Below are positions 44,360 to 53,460 of a stretch of DNA of 64,000 nt, in pieces. The notes below the pieces were generated by a model. That model was not told the DNA's origin, searched no databases, and saw nothing but the letters and a program-made list of their open reading frames with translations. Every line of letters begins with the position of its first letter. Position 1 is the stretch's first letter. The stretch is from positions 62,001 through 126,000 of the forward strand of contig NZ_VRMG01000006.1 of the NCBI RefSeq assembly GCF_008040105.1, written 5' to 3'. The stretch comes from Lacisediminihabitans profunda (GTDB lineage: Bacteria > Actinomycetota > Actinomycetes > Actinomycetales > Microbacteriaceae). A program made the position numbers and the translations under genes.

Positions 44360-44546
44360 CGCGACGCCCGCCGATCAGCAGCGTTTCCTCAGGTTCGCCG
44401 GTAAAGATCAGCTAGCTGACAATCTGCTGGGGCTCCCGCTACGAACGCCTGACGGGAGTACCGTGCGGTGCAGTGCGAGCGCACGACACCGATGCCCACC
44501 CGGGTCGACAGGCACGACCCAGGGGGCCCGAGAGAGGTGGAACGAC

Positions 44547-46760
44547 GTGGGAACCCAAACCAGCCTTGACCTTATCCGGCAGGCCGCATCGATCGTCGAG
44601 GGAATTCGTTACGCGGATGACCTGACGGTCGCCGCCAGCCGGGACGGCGGCACGAGAGCGGTTCGACTGCTCACCCAGGCCGCCCTCGACCCGCTCGACC
44701 AGGTCACGGCGATCGCCGCAGTGCACTCGCTCGGCCAGGTCTTCGACGAGTCGGCCGACGACGCGCTCGTGTCGCTGCTCGGCCATGGGGCGACCTTCCT
44801 GCGCGAGCACGCGGCGTGGGCGCTCGGGTCGCGCCTGCCGCGGTTCGACGCGATGTCCGGTCTGGTCTCGATGGTCGTCGCCGGCGGCTTCTCGGGGATG
44901 ATCGCGCAGCGCACGATCGAGCAGTGGGCCTCGGCCGCCCCCGAGCACGCGGCGCTCGTCATCGAGGGGGCGCTGCTCGGCGTGGTGAACTTCGAGGCCA
45001 GGGCGCGTCTCGTCGAGACGATCGGCCTCGTCTCCGGGCGCATCCCCGAACGGGTGTTGCGCTCCGTCGCCGTCGACACCGACGAGCGGGACAACGTCCG
45101 TGCCGCCGCGATCGCCGCGCTCGGCGACCGCGAACCGAACGAGGCGGTCCTCGCGATCGTGAGCGACCTGTCCCGCGGGCACGATGGTCTCGCCGGCATG
45201 GCCCGTCTCGCCCTGCTCGACCTCACCGCCACCGCCGAGCCGCGTGCGCCGTGGAGCCGAGGTCTCACGGTCGCCCAGCTGTTTCTGCACGCCGACATCG
45301 ACCGCGAGTTGTCCCAGGTGGGAGCCGGGGACAACGGCGGGATCGCCACCCTCCTGGTGCGACTCGGCGACTCGCTCGTCGCCCATGGCCATTCCGGCCG
45401 AGGCGCGGCGCACGCGGAGTCCGCCGAGACGGTCGCGCGCGTGCTCACCCTGTCGCGGGGCGACTTCAACGACGCCCTCGCGAGCCTGCCCGAGGTCGGC
45501 TCCACGCTCGACGGGCACGCCTTCGCCGCGGTGCCGTTCCTCGGTGGAGACGTGGCCTCCGTCGACGCGTGGCCGCGGCGCATCGCCGCCCAGCGCGGCA
45601 TCCGCCGCATCCTCCGCACCGCCTGCACCGTCGATGCCGTGCACCTCCGGATGGCGGACGTCGGCACTCTGGCGGCCTCGACGGTCGCCCGCGAACTCGA
45701 CATCCCCGTCGTCTTCACCGTGGCGCCCGACCCGCACAGCGTCATCCGGTCGCTGCAGAAGTCCGGCACGCTGACCAGGGCCAACTTCGGCACCGTCGAC
45801 GAGAAGGAGCACTTCTGGTTCCGCGCGCGTCTCGTACAGCGGCTCGCCGCGGACGCCGCGCACACCGTCCTGTTCCCACGGCCGGAGCTCGGCCGGGACA
45901 TGCGCGAGCTCGTGGGCATCGACATCACGGCCCATCCGGAGCGCCATTCGGTGATTCCTGAGGGCATCGACCTCTCGGTGATCCAACAGTCCTGCGCCGA
46001 GGCGCAGTGGTCGGAATCGAGGGAGGAACCCACTCTTCTCGAGGCGTCGAGTGCCAGGGCGTTCGAGGAACTGGATGCCCTGCTTCAGTCTCTGCCCGAG
46101 CACCGGCGCGGTCTCCCGCTCGCCATTTCGGTCGGACGGCTCCACCGGGTGAAGGGCATGGGCACGCTCGTCTCGGCGTGGGCGGCGGACTCGCGGCTCC
46201 GGGAGCGGTGCAATCTCCTCGTGGTCGGCGGCAATCTTGCCCGGCCGTCCGGTGATGAACAGGGCGAGCTGGACATCATGGACGCGGCTATTCCCCGGGG
46301 CGAGGCGCTCGAGAGCGGGCTCATCCTGGCCGGTCACCGCTCCAACGACACCGTGGCCCGCTGGCTGGCCGCTGCGCGTTACGGTCGGCCCGGGCTCGCC
46401 GCTGCGGGAGGCGTCTACGTCTGCGCGAGCCTCAAGGAGGAGTTCGGCCTGGCGATCCTCGAGGCGATGGCCGCCGGTCTGCCGGTCGTGGTCCCCGCCG
46501 TCGGAGGTCCGGCCACCTACGTGGAGAACCGAGTGACGGGCTTCCTCGTCGATACTACGGACGGCGCAGCGCTCGCCCAGGGGGTGGTGGATGCCCTCGA
46601 TGTGGCGTCTGGCCCCAGCGGCATGGACTTCGCCACCCGTGCCGCCGACATGGTGGAGCGCTTGTTCACCATCCAGGCGATGGCGAGCACACTGTCCGGG
46701 GTGTATCGCGACGTCGCCGCGGCCAACGAGACGCTCGAGTGGGAGTTGAGCGTCTCGTGA
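44547..46760 (+). CDS. HEAT-repeat/GT4 glycosyltransferase fusion
   Basis: A 737-residue protein. Residues 1 to about 250 are alpha-helical repeats of HEAT type (LDPLDQVTAIAAVHSLGQ, RDNVRAAAIAALGDREP) that usually bind proteins or membranes. From about 330 it is a GT-B glycosyltransferase of family 4 (sucrose-synthase-like): PLAISVGRLHRVKGMGTLV carries the sugar-nucleotide site and VCASLKEEFGLAILEAMAAG is the retaining E-x7-E motif. The start GTG 44547 is preceded by AGAGAGGTGG seven bases upstream. The stop overlaps the next gene by four bases. The fusion of HEAT repeats to GT4 is unusual; the acceptor is unknown. Confidence 0.75.
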   Translation: MGTQTSLDLIRQAASIVEGIRYADDLTVAASRDGGTRAVRLLTQAALDPLDQVTAIAAVHSLGQVFDESADDALVSLLGHGATFLREHAAWALGSRLPRFDAMSGLVSMVVAGGFSGMIAQRTIEQWASAAPEHAALVIEGALLGVVNFEARARLVETIGLVSGRIPERVLRSVAVDTDERDNVRAAAIAALGDREPNEAVLAIVSDLSRGHDGLAGMARLALLDLTATAEPRAPWSRGLTVAQLFLHADIDRELSQVGAGDNGGIATLLVRLGDSLVAHGHSGRGAAHAESAETVARVLTLSRGDFNDALASLPEVGSTLDGHAFAAVPFLGGDVASVDAWPRRIAAQRGIRRILRTACTVDAVHLRMADVGTLAASTVARELDIPVVFTVAPDPHSVIRSLQKSGTLTRANFGTVDEKEHFWFRARLVQRLAADAAHTVLFPRPELGRDMRELVGIDITAHPERHSVIPEGIDLSVIQQSCAEAQWSESREEPTLLEASSARAFEELDALLQSLPEHRRGLPLAISVGRLHRVKGMGTLVSAWAADSRLRERCNLLVVGGNLARPSGDEQGELDIMDAAIPRGEALESGLILAGHRSNDTVARWLAAARYGRPGLAAAGGVYVCASLKEEFGLAILEAMAAGLPVVVPAVGGPATYVENRVTGFLVDTTDGAALAQGVVDALDVASGPSGMDFATRAADMVERLFTIQAMASTLSGVYRDVAAANETLEWELSVS

Positions 46761-48082
46761 CCCTGCTCGTGATCAGCCCCGACTACGCCTCACACCTCTT
46801 CCCGCTCGCGACCCTCGCCACGGCGTGGCGGGATGCGAGGGAGCGGGTCGTGGTGGCGAGCGGTCCGGCGACCGCAGACATCGTCGCCTCGTTCGGCTTC
46901 GAGCGCGTGAACCTGCAACTCGGGCGTGGCTCGAACCCCGGGGTGATACGCGCCGAGGACCAGCCGACGGGAGAGGATGACGCGCTTCGCGGCTTCTTCG
47001 ACGCCACCCGAATCGGCATGATCGAGACCCTGTCTTTCCAGGCTCAGGCGCGCAGCGCCGACCTGCTGTGGAACCCGGTGGAGACCGCCCGCGCGGTGCA
47101 GCGGATCGTGCGCGAGGTCGACCCGCAGCAGATCATCGTCGACCATCTCGCATTTTCCGCACGACTCGGCCTGGTGAGCGGCCGGCACCGGCACGCGGAT
47201 GTCGTGCTCGGGCATCCGTCGGCCCTGCCGGTGGCCGGTGAGGTCTATGGATTCCCGCCGCGGTGGCCGACCGCCTTCCACCCGGACCGGCGACAGATGG
47301 AGGAGTTGCGCACCCTCTGCGAGACGGTTCGCGATTCGTTCACCGAGCAGTGGAACGCGGCGCTCGCTCAGCTCGATCCGCGGGCGGAGCCGAGCACCGA
47401 CGCGTTCGCCGAGACCGGCGACCTGCTTTTTCTCAACTACCCCGCCGAGCTCCACGACGGGTCGCGCACCGCCCTGCTCCCGCCGCACGCCTTCATCGGC
47501 TCGGCGGTGCGGGAGGAGGCGCCGGACGCGGAGGTGCAGACCTGGCTCGCCGAATCGCAGACCCCGGTGGTCTACGTGAGTTTCGGGAGCTTCCTGTCGG
47601 TGCGCGGGGACGTGCTCGCCCGGGTCGCCGAGGCGCTGCGCGGTCTCGAGGTGCGGGCGGCGATCGCGACCGGCTCGAGCGATCCGGCCGAGCTCGGCGA
47701 GATTCCGCGCGACTGGCTGGTTCGCGGATTCCTGCCCCAGGTCACCCTGCTCGGGCACTCGGCCCTCGCCGTCTCCCACGGCGGCAACAACAGCGTCACC
47801 GAGTCGATGACCGCGGGGGTGCCGATGCTGCTCCTGCCGTTCTCGACCGATCAGTTCGCCGGCGCCGCGGCGGTGGAGGACGCCGGGTTCGGCATCGCGC
47901 TGGACCCCAATACCGTCACCGCGGACGAACTCGCCGACGCGGCCGGCCGCCTGCTCGCACTTGCGGAAGCCGGGCGGGATGCGCTCGATCGCCTGGGGAC
48001 GTCGCTCACCGGGTACCCGGGGGCGCGTCGGGCGTTCGACGCCCTTGCGCTGTCGACCGCCGGGGAGCGGTTGCAGCCCTAG
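46757..48082 (+). CDS. GT1 family (UGT-like) glycosyltransferase
   Basis: A 441-residue GT-B transferase similar to macrolide and UDP-glucuronosyl types. The C-terminal donor motif is VVYVSFGSFLSVRGD followed by FLPQVTLLGHSALAVSHGGNNSVTES and GVPMLLLPFSTDQFAGA, the classical donor-sugar and diphosphate site. GTG 46757 overlaps the upstream stop (GTGA), so it is coupled to the HEAT-GT4 gene. Together the two probably build one glycoside, such as a glycolipid or a modified metabolite. Confidence 0.85.
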   Translation: MTLLVISPDYASHLFPLATLATAWRDARERVVVASGPATADIVASFGFERVNLQLGRGSNPGVIRAEDQPTGEDDALRGFFDATRIGMIETLSFQAQARSADLLWNPVETARAVQRIVREVDPQQIIVDHLAFSARLGLVSGRHRHADVVLGHPSALPVAGEVYGFPPRWPTAFHPDRRQMEELRTLCETVRDSFTEQWNAALAQLDPRAEPSTDAFAETGDLLFLNYPAELHDGSRTALLPPHAFIGSAVREEAPDAEVQTWLAESQTPVVYVSFGSFLSVRGDVLARVAEALRGLEVRAAIATGSSDPAELGEIPRDWLVRGFLPQVTLLGHSALAVSHGGNNSVTESMTAGVPMLLLPFSTDQFAGAAAVEDAGFGIALDPNTVTADELADAAGRLLALAEAGRDALDRLGTSLTGYPGARRAFDALALSTAGERLQP

Positions 48083-48399
48083 GCGACGGAGCGCACCGAA
48101 TTCGCGCGGCTCGACAACTCGACCCGCCACAGGCCGTCGGTGAGGTACCAGACGCGCTCGCCCTCGCCGGTGTCGTAGGCGTACTCCGTCATGTTGAGGG
48201 CACTCGCCCACAGCTCGCAGAGAAAGTCTGGGTCGCTCGAGTCGAGGGGTGGATGACCCTCGATGACGGTTCCCTCGGGGTACGACACGATCACCCAGAC
48301 AAGGGGGACCAAGCCGTGGTCAAGCCCACTGCGGTTCAGTACATCGATGACGGCCATGTCGAGGGCTTTGCCAACCCGAAACCGATTACCCTCGGTCAT
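48079..48399 (-). CDS. hypothetical protein, 106 residues
   Basis: I do not recognise this protein. ATG 48399 is chosen because GGGAGGG lies seven bases upstream. A longer in-frame reading to 48486 lacks a good site. It has no membrane segment or signal, and it is acidic with aromatic clusters (DFLCELWASALNMTEYAYDT, VWYLTDGLWRVEL). It converges with the GT1 gene and overlaps its stop by four bases. The 180 bases upstream to 48577 hold no gene that I can support. Confidence 0.7.
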   Translation of the reverse strand: MTEGNRFRVGKALDMAVIDVLNRSGLDHGLVPLVWVIVSYPEGTVIEGHPPLDSSDPDFLCELWASALNMTEYAYDTGEGERVWYLTDGLWRVELSSRANSVRSVA

Positions 48400-48577
48400 T
48401 TGGTGCCCTCCCAGAGAAATCCAACCTGCGACTCGGCGACCGAGGTCTGGGGCAACCGTCGTTAACGATACTCCCCATTCAGCCAATCCGACAGGCGCGG
48501 TAACCCCCGTATGGGCGGTTCACGCCGAGCCGGGAGGGCTGAGCTGCACGAACCGCAGGGACTCGGAACCCGCCGAT

Positions 48578-49042
48578 TCAGTCCTCGCCGATGTCCTCGT
48601 TCCAGAGGGCGGGATGCTCGTGGATGAACTCACCCATCATCGCGATGAGCACCGGGTCGTTGACGACGGTGACCTCGACCCCGTTCTCGGCGAGCCAGTC
48701 CTGGCCGCCGAGAAAGCTGCGGTCGTCGCCGACCACGACCCGGCCGATGCCGAACTGCCGCACGAGGCCGGAGCAGTACCAGCACGGCGAGAGCGTGGTC
48801 ACCATCACCGTGTCCCGGTAGCTGCGCTGGCGACCGGCATTGTGGAACGCGTTGGTCTCGGCGTGCATCGCCGCATCGCCATCCTGCACTCGACGGTTGT
48901 GACCGCTGCCCAGCAGCGTGCCATCGGACGCGAACAGCGCGGCGCCGATCGGGATTCCCCCCTCGTCCGCCCCGGCCCTGGCCTCCGCCGCCGCGACGGC
49001 GAGCTTCTCGGCGTCGGTCGCGTAGATCTCACCTCTGGTCAT
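48578..49042 (-). CDS. cytosine deaminase (Fcy1-like nucleoside deaminase fold)
   Basis: Converts cytosine to uracil. The 154-residue zinc enzyme has HAETNAF (zinc ligand and catalytic glutamate) and SPCWYCSGLVRQFGI, the PCxxC ligands. The C-terminal part (RVVVGDDRSFLGGQDWLAENGVEVTVVND) matches yeast-type cytosine deaminases more than guanine deaminases. The start ATG 49042 overlaps the permease stop (ATGA), so uptake and deamination are coupled. Guanine or other base deamination cannot be excluded. Confidence 0.85.
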   Translation of the reverse strand: MTRGEIYATDAEKLAVAAAEARAGADEGGIPIGAALFASDGTLLGSGHNRRVQDGDAAMHAETNAFHNAGRQRSYRDTVMVTTLSPCWYCSGLVRQFGIGRVVVGDDRSFLGGQDWLAENGVEVTVVNDPVLIAMMGEFIHEHPALWNEDIGED

Positions 49043-50478
49043 GCGACGTCATCCGCTGCATCGATTCCGATGGGCACGTCGGGAGCATCGCCCAGCGGGC
49101 CGCCGAGGCGGGGCCGGATGGCGAGGAAGAGGACGTAATAGGCGGCGGCGGCGAGCACGAGACCGACTATCGCGGTGAGGTCGCCGACCGCGGCCCACGC
49201 CTTGGGCACGACACCCACATAGAACTGCTGGTTGGAGAAGAGCACGACCGACACGACGAGTCCGAACAGGAACGCGACGATCCCCGCGGCGTTGCGATAC
49301 CTGGCCTTGTCGGCCACGATCGTGCCGATCTCGGTGCCGCGCCGCAGGTACCTGTCGACGAGCACGACGCCGAGCCAGGGGGCGATCCAGTAGGCGATCA
49401 CCAGCAGGAAGTTCTCGTAGGTGTGGCCGGCGTCGGGCAGGGCGCTCCAGGCGATGAAGAAGCCGACCACGCCGAAGCCGAGGGCGATGATCGCGCGGCG
49501 CCAGGCGAACGGGATCTTGATGCCAGCAGCGAGGAATGACATCGCCCCGGAGTAGATGTTGAGCGCGTTGGCGGCGATGGCGCCGACGGTGATGGCGACG
49601 AGGGTGAGGTCGCGCAGGATGACCGGCATGGTCGCGGTGAACGAGGTGGTCGGGTCGTCCGGGTTGAACCCGGCGATCGTGGCGGCGGCGGCTCCCGCCG
49701 CCATCAGCACGATGCAGGAGACGAAGTTGCCGAGCCCGGCGGCCCAGGCGATGGTGCGCCTGCTCGTGGCCGCCCTGAGATAACGGCTGTAGTCGGAGGC
49801 GTAGGGGTTCCAGCCGGCCGCATAGCCGAACGCGGCCCCGGCCGCGAGGGTGAACCCCGCCACGCTGAAGTTGCTGCCGCCCTTCTGCACGAAGCCGAGG
49901 TCCGCGTGCAGGAAGATCGTGATCGTGGCGACGAGGAAGATCGCGCCGAGGATGTAGCTCGAGTAGCGCTCGAAGAGTTGCACGAGGTCGTGGCCGACGA
50001 AGGCGACGGCCACCTCGATCACGACGACGATGAGCAGCGACAGCACTGTCGGGATGCCGGTGAGCGTGGTGAGGGCGAACGCGCCGCTCACCGAGTTGAC
50101 CGCGAACCAGCCCAGACCGGCCATCGCCGTGTTCAGGGCGGCCGGCAGGATGTTGCCCCGATAGCCGAACGCGGTTCGGCTGATCACCATCTGGGCCAGG
50201 CCCTCGCGCGGACCCCAGGTGGAGAGAAGCCCCTGGCTGATCGCGCCGGCCGCCGTGCCCAGGGCGAGGGCGAGGATGGCCTGCCAGAAGCCGAGTCCGA
50301 AGAACGCGACGGCGATCACACCGACGAAGATCGTCGCGAACTCGAGGTTGGGAGCGGTCCAGGTGGCGAACAACTGCCACGGCGAGCCGTGTCGTCGGTC
50401 GGCGGGAATCGCCTCGATTCCGCCTGGCTCGACAATGGTGGGCTTGGAGGGCGCGATGGTCGCTGTCGCTTCGGTCAT
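49039..50478 (-). CDS. NCS1 cytosine/purine permease
   Basis: A 479-residue proton- or sodium-driven importer of nucleobases in the NCS1 (CodB-like) family, with 12 hydrophobic segments. Typical patterns are the N-terminal HGSPWQLFATWTAPNLEFA, AGWNPYASDYSRYL and WIAPWLGVVLVD in the later helices. It is followed by the cytosine deaminase with a four-base overlap, so it is a cytosine salvage unit. The promoter region to the right contains a palindrome at 50528-50544. Confidence 0.85.
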   Translation of the reverse strand: MTEATATIAPSKPTIVEPGGIEAIPADRRHGSPWQLFATWTAPNLEFATIFVGVIAVAFFGLGFWQAILALALGTAAGAISQGLLSTWGPREGLAQMVISRTAFGYRGNILPAALNTAMAGLGWFAVNSVSGAFALTTLTGIPTVLSLLIVVVIEVAVAFVGHDLVQLFERYSSYILGAIFLVATITIFLHADLGFVQKGGSNFSVAGFTLAAGAAFGYAAGWNPYASDYSRYLRAATSRRTIAWAAGLGNFVSCIVLMAAGAAAATIAGFNPDDPTTSFTATMPVILRDLTLVAITVGAIAANALNIYSGAMSFLAAGIKIPFAWRRAIIALGFGVVGFFIAWSALPDAGHTYENFLLVIAYWIAPWLGVVLVDRYLRRGTEIGTIVADKARYRNAAGIVAFLFGLVVSVVLFSNQQFYVGVVPKAWAAVGDLTAIVGLVLAAAAYYVLFLAIRPRLGGPLGDAPDVPIGIDAADDVA

Positions 50479-50527
50479 TCCGGCATCCTAGGGAGATTGG
50501 GCGGCCCAGACGGGCCGAAATAGCATC

Positions 50528-50544
50528 GGAAACATGCTGTTTAC
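50528..50544. promoter_or_regulatory. candidate operator between permease and MOSC genes
   Basis: GGAAAC-ATGCT-GTTTAC is a 6+5+6 inverted repeat with one mismatched pair in the outer part. It lies between the divergent NCS1 permease and MOSC genes and could control the cytosine unit. Regulator not identified. Confidence 0.4.
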
Positions 50545-50600
50545 ACGATACGACCTCCGGCGCGGCGGCGATGGCGCCGAGAGTCGGGTAGGAATGAGGC

Positions 50601-51149
50601 ATGTCACCTCGTCTGATCGCCGCCTGTGTCGTGCACGCCCTGCTGGCGGACGCCGGATCTGTGGGCGTCACAGCGATCGACAAGCGTCCGGTGGGCGGTC
50701 CGGTGCGGGTACGCACCCTCGGCCTGTACGGCGACGTGCAGGCGAGCCGCAAGCATCACGGGGGAGCGGACAAGGCACTCTATGCCTACGCGCAGGATGA
50801 CGCGGACTTCTGGGCGGAGGAGCTCGGACGGCCACTGCCGGCCGGCTGGTTCGGCGAGAACCTTCGGGTCGAAGGAATCGACGTCTCGGCGGCGAGGATC
50901 GGCGAGCGCTGGCGCATCGGCTCGACGGTCGTCGTCGAGGTGACGATGCCCCGCTCTCCCTGCGCCACCTTCGCGAGATGGGTGGGCGGACCGGACGAGC
51001 CCGGCTGGGTCAAGCGCTTCGCCGCCGAGAGACGCCTGGGGGCCTACCTCCGGGTCGTGACGCCCGGTGTGATCGAGGCCGGCGACGCCATCGAGGTCCT
51101 GGCCGGGCCGGCCGGCGCACCGACCATCACCGAGGTCTTCGCCAGCTGA
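50601..51149 (+). CDS. MOSC domain protein (YiiM-like)
   Basis: A 182-residue MOSC-fold protein, a family linked to molybdenum cofactor sulfur chemistry. SRKHHGGADKALYAYA and FGENLRVEGID are the YiiM-like substrate-side segments, and SPCATFARWVGG has the conserved cysteine. YiiM-type enzymes reduce N-hydroxylated compounds such as 6-hydroxylaminopurine, which would fit a position next to nucleobase salvage genes, but that is inference. Start ATG 50601, with AGGA upstream. Confidence 0.85.
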   Translation: MSPRLIAACVVHALLADAGSVGVTAIDKRPVGGPVRVRTLGLYGDVQASRKHHGGADKALYAYAQDDADFWAEELGRPLPAGWFGENLRVEGIDVSAARIGERWRIGSTVVVEVTMPRSPCATFARWVGGPDEPGWVKRFAAERRLGAYLRVVTPGVIEAGDAIEVLAGPAGAPTITEVFAS

Positions 51150-51173
51150 ACCCGCGCAGCCGGCCGCGGCCAG

Positions 51174-51545
51174 TCAGCGGCCGCGGAGCTTCTCGAGGTC
51201 GCGCCGCTCGCGCTTCGTCGGACGCCCGGCACCGCGGTCGCGGTGGGCGGTCGCGGCGACCTCCTCGCGCGGCGGCGGGGGAGGGGTGAGGTCCTCGAAG
51301 CACTCGGCGGCGACCACCGCGCCCACGCGCTTGGCCACGAGTCTGGCCACCCGCAGGGTGCGCTCCGTCTCCGGACCGCGCACTCGAACTTCGTCGCCGA
51401 TCCTCACCGGCTGGGCCGCCTTGGCTCGTTCTCCATTGACCTGCACGTGGCCGGCGCGGCACAGGGCGGTCGCGGCCGACCGGGTCTTTGCGACCCGCAC
51501 GGCCCAGATCCAGCTGTCGACTCGCGTCGTGCCGCCCGGTTCCAT
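51174..51545 (-). CDS. S4-domain RNA-binding protein (Hsp15-like)
   Basis: A 123-residue protein with an S4 RNA-binding fold at the N-terminus (TRVDSWIWAVRVAKTRSAAT, LCRAGHVQVNGERAK) followed by a basic C-terminal tail (RPTKRERRDLEKLRGR). The Hsp15 group binds free 50S subunits carrying nascent chains and helps recycle them. The start is ATG 51545. It stands alone between unrelated genes and is convergent with the MOSC gene. Confidence 0.85.
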   Translation of the reverse strand: MEPGGTTRVDSWIWAVRVAKTRSAATALCRAGHVQVNGERAKAAQPVRIGDEVRVRGPETERTLRVARLVAKRVGAVVAAECFEDLTPPPPPREEVAATAHRDRGAGRPTKRERRDLEKLRGR

Positions 51546-51581
51546 GCTCAGACTCTAGCCACCGGCGCCCCATTCCGCCCG

Positions 51582-52025
51582 TCAGGCTCGGGCGAGGCTG
51601 CTCTTCCAGTCGACGAGTCCGCGCACCACGTCGCTGTCGTCAGCGGCGAGCGCGTGCATCACGTCCGCGGGCACGAAGAAGTTGAGCGCCAGAAAGCCGC
51701 GGACCCGTTCGGACGGGTCCGCGGCGAGGCCGCGCAACACATCGCAGGGCGTGCCCTCGTTGCGGGCGACGCACGAGCGCACGCCCTCGTCCGCGTCCTT
51801 CGCGAGGGTCGCGAGCAGGTCATCCGGGGCGTGCGGACTGCTCGCCACGCTCTCCCGGATCTTGGGGTTCGCGTGCACGGCGAGCGTGCGCAGGCGGGAG
51901 ATCTTGCTCTCGGTCACGGGGGGAGCCGGGTGCAGGGAGGCGACCTGGTCACTCGTGAGCATCACCGGGCGGTGATCACGCATGGCCTGACGCTGGGCCG
52001 GGGTGTTGAAACGGATGCACGACAT
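51582..52025 (-). CDS. LRV/HEAT-like repeat protein, function unknown
   Basis: A 147-residue protein with at least three helical repeats of about 24 residues with a shared core: NPKIRESVASSPHAPDDLLATL, DEGVRSCVARNEGTPCDVL and SERVRGFLALNFFVPADVM. This is the pattern of variant leucine-rich (LRV) or HEAT-like repeats that mediate protein contacts. No enzyme motif is seen, and the N-terminus may carry a peptide-specific role. Start ATG 52025. Confidence 0.7.
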   Translation of the reverse strand: MSCIRFNTPAQRQAMRDHRPVMLTSDQVASLHPAPPVTESKISRLRTLAVHANPKIRESVASSPHAPDDLLATLAKDADEGVRSCVARNEGTPCDVLRGLAADPSERVRGFLALNFFVPADVMHALAADDSDVVRGLVDWKSSLARA

Positions 52026-52086
52026 GCCTCGACGCTACCCGCTCACCCCGACAGCGGGGTGATGGCGCTCCGACTACGCTCGGAGG

Positions 52087-52590
52087 GTGACACGACGAGG
52101 CCTTGGCGACCGGCTCGAACCGCTCTTCCGCAGACTCGACCGCATCGCGGGCGGTCGCACAGCCGCGTACACGATTCCCGAGGAGATGCGGGAGCACCCC
52201 TCCACCCGCCGCGCCTTCGTGGCCATCGCCTGGCTGCTCGCCGTGGAGGTGCTGCTCGGCGTCGGCGCTGTGGTCGTAGTGATCGTGCTCACCGCGCGTG
52301 GTTCCACGGTGCCGTGGGCGGTCTGGATGCGGTCGGGGGTCGTGCTCGCGATCACCGTCACCCTGTTCTACTTCGCCTGGCGGGCCCAGCGCGGCTACTA
52401 CTGGGCCTACAGCAGGCTCAAGCTGTTCAGCAAGATCTTCCCCGTGGTCACGCTCGTGATCGCGGCGATCCCCGGGCTCTACCCGCTGTGGATGGTCACC
52501 GAGCAGATCGTGTTCAGCCTCATCCTGATCGGCGTCTCCGACTATCTCTCGTCGGATCACATGAGGGCGGCGTTCCCCAAGCCGAGCTAG
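52087..52590 (+). CDS. small membrane protein, unknown function
   Basis: A 167-residue protein with three or four hydrophobic helices (FVAIAWLLAVEVLLGVGAVV, VLAITVTLFYFAWRAQRGYY, VVTLVIAAIPGLYPLWMV). I do not recognise the family. The start is GTG 52087. It converges with the DUF1295 gene three bases away and diverges from the LRV-like gene. Confidence 0.65.
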   Translation: MTRRGLGDRLEPLFRRLDRIAGGRTAAYTIPEEMREHPSTRRAFVAIAWLLAVEVLLGVGAVVVVIVLTARGSTVPWAVWMRSGVVLAITVTLFYFAWRAQRGYYWAYSRLKLFSKIFPVVTLVIAAIPGLYPLWMVTEQIVFSLILIGVSDYLSSDHMRAAFPKPS

Positions 52591-52593
52591 GGC

Positions 52594-53415
52594 TCAGGCC
52601 CGCGCCGCCTTCGGCGCCGGTCGAGGCGGCCACGGCACGACCGCCGAGGTGCGCGCCTGGTAGTCCGCGTATTCGGGATAGCGGCCGAGCGTGATCCGTT
52701 CGGTGAACGCGGTCGATCCGATGAACAGCACGGTGAGGAGCAGCGCGCCGAGCACGGTCCACTGCGCGAGGGAGCCGGCGGCGATCGCGCCGAAGAGGAA
52801 GAGCGCCCACCACTGGGCCTGCTCGAAGAAGAAGTTGGGGTGGCGGGAGTAGCGGAACAGCCCGGACTGCAGGAACCGCGGGTCCGGAACCCGGCCGGCG
52901 GCGAGCTCCGCCTTCTTCCAGGCCTGAAAGCGCCACTGCTGCTGGTCGGCGACGGTCTCCCCGGCCAGAAGGGCCAGGAACACCGCGGCGACGAGCCCGT
53001 CGAGGATGCCGAACGGGGTTCCGCGGTGCTCGAAGGCCGTGAGGGCGGGCAGTGTGATGAGGGCGAGGAGCACGTTCTGGTAGAGCACGATGAAGAAGAG
53101 GTTGAAGACCTGGAACTGCCAGGGGCGCATCCGCTGCCGCAACACGGCCCAGCGATAGTCCTCCACTCCGCTGTAGCCGCCCTTGCGGGCGAAATTGAAG
53201 GTGAGCCTCGCGCCCCACAGGGTCACGAGCACGGCCATCACGGTGAGTCGGGCGTCCGCGAGCCCCGCGAATCCCGCGAACACCCAGAGGTAGCCGACCG
53301 GCACGATGGACCAGATCCGGTCCACCCAGGAGGTGTCCCGCGTGACGAGGGAGGCGACCCAGGTGAGGCAACACGCTGCTGCCACGATCCAGGCGACGAC
53401 CAGCAGGGGAGTCAT
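52594..53415 (-). CDS. DUF1295 (steroid 5-alpha-reductase-like) membrane protein
   Basis: A 273-residue integral membrane protein of the DUF1295 / 3-oxo-5-alpha-steroid dehydrogenase superfamily, with six to seven helices. The C-terminal signature is present: LFRYSRHPNFFFEQAQWWALFLF and ITLGRYPEYADYQARTS, where the arginine, histidine and tyrosine contact NADPH. It probably reduces or methylates a lipid substrate that cannot be named. Start ATG 53415. It diverges from the phosphatidyltransferase gene. Confidence 0.85.
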   Translation of the reverse strand: MTPLLVVAWIVAAACCLTWVASLVTRDTSWVDRIWSIVPVGYLWVFAGFAGLADARLTVMAVLVTLWGARLTFNFARKGGYSGVEDYRWAVLRQRMRPWQFQVFNLFFIVLYQNVLLALITLPALTAFEHRGTPFGILDGLVAAVFLALLAGETVADQQQWRFQAWKKAELAAGRVPDPRFLQSGLFRYSRHPNFFFEQAQWWALFLFGAIAAGSLAQWTVLGALLLTVLFIGSTAFTERITLGRYPEYADYQARTSAVVPWPPRPAPKAARA

Positions 53416-53460
53416 CCTCGAATCCTAGCGCCGGGCCTCTCAATCGATAGACTCGAAATT

